Shown here one piece after another: positions 58,741 through 64,000 of a stretch of DNA of 64,000 bases. A model generated the notes under the pieces. The model worked only from the letters and a program-made list of their open reading frames with translations, did not search any database and had not been told where the DNA came from. This DNA is from Ananas comosus (taxonomy: Eukaryota; Streptophyta; Magnoliopsida; Poales; Bromeliaceae): the NCBI RefSeq assembly GCF_001540865.1, contig NC_033628.1:5241396-5305395 (forward strand), read 5' to 3'. Made by a program: the position numbers and the translations under genes. The first letter of the stretch is position 1. Each line of letters starts with the position of its first letter.

Positions 58741-60577
58741 TTTATTTTTATTTTTAAAATAATTATGGAAGTAAGCTTATCTTTTGCTTAAAGTTATTCT
58801 CTCAAACTACTGTAGGTGAAACTACAATCAATTTGAGTGTAGTTGGGTCTTCTCCTACAGTTACTACGCAGCAGTTGAAGTTAAAAACATCAAATCAAAC
58901 ACCGAATTTATATTTATATATAGTTACAACTACAGTATAATTATAATTATATACAACTAAACGATCCCTTAGGTAAGAAAAAATAAGGTGATTCATTTTG
59001 TTATGTCGTATTCAACTTGGACATCCAACATGACACACACATATCAAGTACAGGATCATTTATGTAAATATAATTTTGCATAATATATTGGTAATTGAAA
59101 AAAAATTGAGAGAAAACTAAATGTGAAAAAAAATATTTATTTTATATTAGTCCTACGTGTATATTATACTAGCTCTTCCCTCCCTTCAATGAAATGCCGT
59201 AACACCAACCAACGTAGGATGGTCAAATTATATGAGAAAATGAAGATACGTAGAATAAGTGGGGCTTGCTTTTAATGCAGGAACACATGCATTAGCCTTG
59301 CAACATACTCCCAACTCTACCCTCAAATGTGCCCCAAATTAATGCTGTGCCATTTAGCCATGTGGTTAGTTATTAACTTAGTAGCATTTTCCCATATTAT
59401 ATATATAGAGTAATGTTTTTTTGTGCGTTCCAAAAAAAAGCTATAAAAATTTTTAAAATCTCTAATATTTTATATTTATCTTGTAATTTTTTTAATATTA
59501 AAATTGTTTAAAAAGTTATTAAATCTTAGAATTACCCCTTTTTTTTGAATGTACATGTATAACTAGTATTTTTTTTTTGAACAATAGAACATATAGAAGA
59601 AAAAGGCCAAATTGCACATTTGGTCCTCAAACTTTGAGGAGCGTGACATTATGGTCTTAAAATTTCAACTTCTTATAATTTTTGACTTAAATTTTTAAAA
59701 TTATTGCAATCAAGTCTTGCATTTTAATATAGTTGATTAAATATTGATATGTTGTTAATATTAAAGTAATATAGTTGTGTTGCGATTGATTACGCGATAA
59801 TAATTAAGATGGCATATATATATCTTCGACATCAACGATATGCTAATATTATGTTAACTAAATTAAATTGTAGAATTTAACTTTAATAATTAATAAAATT
59901 TGAGTTAAAAATTATAATAGATTAAAGTTTAATGATTAAAATATCTCGTCTACTTTGCATGAAAGATATAAAAAATGATAAAATCAAGAAAAAAAAATAA
60001 ATTAGTTCTAATTTCTAATTAAAATCCAACATACAAATATTAGTTATTTGGAATCTTTAGCGTACTATTTTATTATCTTATTATTGTAAATGATCAATTA
60101 CCTAATTTTAAAAAGATAATGGAATAATTGTATTAATTAATTATTTATTTTGTAATTTTTGTGCCGAAAGTATTATTATATTACTTCTGATGAATGATAA
60201 ATGCCCGGAATTATATTTAAATATACAACACACTAGGTTGCCAAGGGGATTTGTGGAATTAATTATCGAATTAATGTGACAATTTAAGTTTGAAAAACCA
60301 AAAAAACTATTATTTTGAATTTTTAGACAACGGTTCATTTTTCGAATTAGGAATGCTAATCTCGTAATAAACCGAAACATTCGCCCTATTTATAATGAAC
60401 ATCTCCCCCCAACTCTCCGCCCAAAGCTCCTCCACTCTCCAACCTTTTTTTTTTCTTTTTTTTTAATATTCTTTTTCTTTTCGTTTCTTTTTCCCACCCA
60501 ATAGGCCAATACATTCGACTCTTTTTCCCACCCTCGCCACTTCCCCACTCCTCTTGAAGCTTGCTTCGTGCAGAAGC
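58741..60577. other. Intergenic, AT-rich, no gene
   Basis: No frame with a domain on either strand; a 79-codon minus frame at 60141-60380 is unsupported. Poly-T/poly-A runs and TATATATATAG tracts are common. 60413-60603 is pyrimidine-rich and leads into a (CT)n tract that ends at the gap. Confidence 0.45.
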
Positions 60578-60603
60578 TCTCTCTCTCTCTCTCTCTCTCT
60601 CTC

Positions 60604-60703
60604 NNNNNNNNNNNNNNNNNNNNNNNNNNNNNNNNNNNNNNNNNNNNNNNNNNNNNNNNNNNNNNNNNNNNNNNNNNNNNNNNNNNNNNNNNNNNNNNNN
60701 NNN
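60604..60703. other. Assembly gap (100 N) beside (CT)n
   Basis: A run of 100 N immediately after a (CT)n microsatellite (60577-60603); the sequence resumes with GGAGAGTGTGGAGG. The microsatellite probably stopped the assembly. Confidence 0.95.
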
Positions 60704-61201
60704 GGAGAGTGTGGAGGGCTCCCTTACCTCTCCTCTTGCTGGTCCCAAACTCAGGAGAAGCCCTTAGGGCGTGGGGGTTCAAATAAGAGGTCCACAAATG
60801 CAAAAATACCCATGCAGTTCAAACTGCACGAAATCAGCCTCCTTGTACCGGTACACGGGCCCCTGTACCGGTACAAGACCCACGAAAATCACAACCCGAG
60901 GCTCGGGTTGGCGGGGTAATCGGCCCTGTACCGGTACAAGCCCGGTGGCTGTACCGGTACAACCATCAACTTTGTACCGGTACAGCCATCAGCCTGTACC
61001 GGTACACAGCCTCCAAAAATGCAATCCGAGAGTTAACCAAAAATTCGTTTTTTCGGATTTTGGTGCCAAGCTTTAAACCTCGGTTCTCGGGGCACGAGCC
61101 ATAGGTCGGAACACTGTCAACGACCCACCAGAAAATATGGAAAGACTCAGCACACAACTCGAACACTCGAACTCGCAATTCGCAAAGGTCCAGTGTGTTA
61201 C
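60704..61201 (-). mobile_element. LTR fragment with GTACCGGTAC palindromes
   Basis: The right end GGTCCAGTGTGTTACA (about 61186-61201) resembles the U3 ends of the other minus-oriented LTRs (ATTACA at 10141, CTACA at 19168). The left end is lost in the gap. GTACCGGTAC occurs six times between 60845 and 61005. No coding region. Confidence 0.5.
60845..61005. repeat. Six TGTACCGGTACA palindromes
   Basis: Perfect 10-bp palindromes start at 60845, 60865, 60928, 60951, 60974 and 60996, usually within TGTACCGGTACA. The spacing is irregular (20-63 bp). Confidence 0.9.
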
Positions 61202-61480
61202 ACCTTTGTCATTCCGCCCCTGATTTAGCCTGTCAATCACCGACCTTGGCTTAGTCTGTCATTCCGACCCTGGCTCAGCTAAGACTCATCTCACACTTTC
61301 GGCTGGTGAACTAGCTCTGATACCAAATGTAACAACCCGACCCGCTAGCAATAACAACTCGTTGGGCTCAAATCACCGGCTCAAAATGCTTAAGTTCAGT
61401 TGTTATGTCTAGCCCAATCAAGCTTATATACTCCCATATCTAGCAATAACTACCTGATGTGGGATTATTGGAGCGTCACA
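61202..61480 (-). mobile_element. TRIM-like element end: internal part, PBS and 153-bp LTR
   Basis: On the minus strand the LTR (61480-61328) starts TGTGACGCTCCAATAATCCC, contains a TATA-like GTATATAAGC, and ends GGGTCGGGTTGTTACA. TTTGGTATCAGAGC, a tRNA-Met primer-binding site, follows at once. The 153-bp LTR is in the TRIM size range. A short internal stretch with repeated CATTCCGMCCCTG motifs lies to its left. The other LTR is not seen in the window. Confidence 0.7.
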
Positions 61481-62816
61481 AAAATGCCCTCACAAATATT
61501 CCTTTTACCTTTTCTCTTCCTTTTCGGGCTGCCAAGGCGGGCGGCGGCGGCGATGTCGCGGAGCTTGTCGGAGTTGCGGGCGACGAGGATGAGGCTGAGG
61601 CCCGCAGCGACGAGCGGAGGGTGAAGGTGCAGCCGATTCAAAGAAGATAAGGAAAAGGAAAAGGAAGAAGAGGGAGGAGAAAAGGAGGGGGAAAAGGAGG
61701 ATACGAAGAAGAAGAAGAAGAAGATGATGATGAGGACGAGGAAGAAGAAGAAGAGGAAAAGGAAGAGGAAGAGGAAGAAGAAGATGGGTAAAATTGTCAA
61801 TTTATCTTATTAATTAACCATGGTTAAGTATTTTAACCGTGGTTAACTAAATTTCTTTAACGGATCCTAACGGCAGGGACATATCTGAATACATTAGGAC
61901 TTTTGTAGAGATAAATTATAAAAGTTGAATTTTGCAGAGATATCTGCAATTCACCATGTTTGCGGGGACCTATATGCAATTAACCCTAAAATCTATGTCC
62001 AAATCAAAGACAAAAAAGATATTCTTTAAACAACCATAACCATAAATCTAAGGCTTAATTAAAAAAAAAAAAAATCCTGTACTTTACCTCATGTTTCAAT
62101 TATTCCTCTACATAAAAAATTTTAACAACATCCTCTCTCTGCACTTTCTTCTTGTCTCAAATAAGACTTTTTGTCTAGTTTTTACGTTAAACCTAATGGT
62201 TATAACTGACTTGGCACCATACGGGCAACTACATAAGCCAACGGGACTAAAAGGGACGATTTGAGACACTTGTAGGAGAGTTTTTATGATTAAGTCCATA
62301 AATTTTATTTTGGATTTAAATTTTAAGCTTAAAATTTAGTTTTTGACAAGAATTTCAAATCAAATTTTAGATTTTTTTGAATTCAAATTTCAAATTCTAA
62401 TATAGATTTTAAATTTAATTTTAAATTCAAATTTTAATATTAATTTTGATTTAAATTTAGATACGAAATCAAATTTCAATATTCAGATTTTAAGATATAA
62501 AATTTAAACTTGAAATTCAAATTTTGATTTTGAATTGAATTCAAATTTTGGGTTTAGCTTTAAATTCAAATATAGATTTTAGATTCAAATTTTAAATTTA
62601 ATTTTAGATTTTGATTCAAATTCTAATTTTTGATTCGAAATTGTATTTCATTTTATATTTAAATTCATATTTTAAATTTTAAAATTTATTTTTCAATTTA
62701 ATTAAAAATTTAAATTTCAATTTTAGATTTTGAATGCAAATTATAACTAAGGGGTTATTTCAAAATGTCCTATAGTTGAGAATACATTATGCATTTTTAT
62801 GCGTCCCGCGTGGTGA
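61481..62816. other. Non-coding: purine tract and AT-rich low complexity
   Basis: 61640-61790 is GAA/GGA-rich and generates low-complexity frames. 62280-62745 is of the AAATTTGAATTT type seen at 40421-41880. A short palindrome, TTAACCATGGTTAA, lies near 61814. No gene is seen. Confidence 0.5.
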
Positions 62817-63014
62817 CATTAGGGGTGTCAATGGGTATGGATACCCGAAATTTTATCCAAACCCGAATCTGAATGAAACGGATATATCCGATACTAAATG
62901 GATATGGATTTGGATATGGATATCAAAAATGAAAACCCAACGGATATGGATTCGAATATAGATTTTGAGTGTACCTGACCCGAACCCGAATCAGACCTGA
63001 ATCCGACCCAAATC
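62817..63014. repeat. GGTGTCAATGGGTAT / CCCGAATCC dispersed repeat
   Basis: Starts TAGGGGTGTCAATGGGTATG and runs through repeated GGATATGGATT and CCGAACCCGAATC motifs. Related sequences occur near 12790 and 29390 here. Probably a non-autonomous DNA transposon; its family is not determined. Confidence 0.45.
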
Positions 63015-63168
63015 CGATATATATATATATATATAGTTGGGCTGGGATGCTATTGATAGCACCCAGCCAACTTTGCCACCTATTTTGTAACCCTTGGATC
63101 GCATCGAGATCCGTGCAGCCCCTTTAGTGAAAACTTGGGAAAAGCTTCGTTAGATCCCCTCCGTTATC

Positions 63169-63226
<58 letters not shown>

Positions 63227-63227
63227 C
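63015..63227. mobile_element. MITE end fragment (M5) followed by (CT)n
   Basis: GTTGGGCTGGGATGCTATTG directly after a (TA)n tract matches the left ends of MITEs M1 and M4. A (CT)n tract of about 50 bp follows at 63171-63227. No matching right end was found. Confidence 0.5.
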
Positions 63228-64000
63228 TTTTCTTTTTTCTTTTCCTTTCTTCTCCACAGACCTCACCTCCCACCAAACCTTCCCTCCTCCACAGCACGCC
63301 CACCTCCCACCTCGCCCACTCGCCCCCTCGCCGCAGTTTTCGCCCGCCCGCTTGCTCTCTCACTTTCTCTCTTTCTTCTTTTCTTTTTATTTTTCCTTTC
63401 TTCTCCACAGAGCTTACTACCAAACCCTCCCTCCTCCATACCCCGCCCACCTCCCATCTCGCCCACCTCGCCCACTCGCCCCCTCGCCTGCTCGCTCGCT
63501 TGCTGGCTCGCTTGCCCCCTCGCCTACTTCTAAGGTTTGATTCTTTCTTTTTATTTTTTTTAGTTGTTTGGTGAATAAATTATAGGAAAAAAATATTATT
63601 TGGTGAAATAAATTACAGAAAAAAAAATGTTGTTCTGTTTTTAAAAAATCTAAAAAAAAAAATCTGATTTTATTATACAAACTCTGAATATATTATAAAA
63701 TCTGATTTTATTATACAAAATCTGATTTTATTATTCTAGCATCTATTTTATTAATCTCTTAGCTACTTGCAATTCTTGTCCTTAGAACTATTGATATTTA
63801 ATAAGTGATTACACAGGCTCTGATTCTATGAAAGGAAAGATAGTGTACGGAATTCATGTGTATTAGCATTCTTTGATGATTTTTTTCTATGTACAGAGAA
63901 GGTTGCTCTTCTTATTTCTTAACTACATTTCTGCAATTTTGAATGAGAGTTTTTAAGTGTTTAATGTTTTGAGTACAGTGATTTAGACTACTGAAATCTA
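63228..64000. other. No gene recognised up to the window end
   Basis: 63240-63530 is C/T-rich, with two diverged copies of a CTTCTCCACAG...CGCCCACCTCCC stretch that make Pro/Ser-rich frames without domains. The remainder is AT-rich. TTCTAAG|GTTTGA near 63532 could be a 5'-UTR splice donor of a gene beyond the window, but nothing supports it. Confidence 0.35.

Noticed and set aside
61465..61800. 111-codon minus frame rich in Phe and Leu
   Set aside because: Purine-rich low-complexity DNA read on the opposite strand.

Overview
The window is nuclear DNA from a flowering plant. It holds split genes with GT-AG introns, Ty3/gypsy, TRIM, Helitron, Mutator, hAT and Harbinger elements, and many TA/CT microsatellites. 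The GC-rich first exon of the host gene and the Tekay/Del-type chromovirus suggest a monocot (a pineapple-like genome would fit), but this is an inference. The sequence is draft quality. It has two 100-N gaps (1963-2062, 60604-60703) and six single-N joins (11924, 15056, 25726, 29389, 45803, 58641), most of which sit beside a duplication, a truncation or an artefact.

There is one clear host gene: a nuclear-type 5'-3' exoribonuclease (XRN2/XRN3/Rat1 class) at 13405-37940 on the + strand. I resolved 23 exons whose phases join into an uninterrupted 840-codon frame, with about 22 kb of introns. Intron 1 holds a Harbinger-like element (TAA target duplication) followed 10 bp later by a 3.0-kb solo LTR (CTTTA duplication). 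Intron 9 holds several palindromic MITEs abutting microsatellites. Intron 10 holds a hAT-like element (8-bp duplication). Intron 19 holds a 170-bp TRIM solo LTR (5-bp duplication).

Left of the gene, 2063-10141 is a minus-strand Tekay/Del chromovirus with gag, protease, RT, RNase H, integrase and a chromodomain. It is broken by two frameshifts, and its left LTR is mostly lost at a gap. 11395-12495 is a tandem-duplicated GC-rich element. Right of the gene, 38974-40411 is a Pack-MULE-like element (9-bp duplication) carrying what looks like exon 1 of a TMEM245-like membrane protein gene. Two copies of a Helitron-leader-like repeat (43013-45802, 48363-50064) precede a Helitron Rep/helicase coding region (55140-58573). 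That coding region ends abruptly in BAC cloning-vector polylinker (58574-58640). The last 5 kb is non-coding with LTR, TRIM and MITE fragments.

The most unusual signal is in intron 9. Bases 25727-27314 are the base-by-base complement, NOT reversed, of 27335-28922, at a constant offset of 1608 with no indel seen. Ordinary duplication or inversion cannot produce this, so it is almost certainly a data-handling error in the assembly. Everything inside 25727-27314 should be treated as non-genomic until checked.
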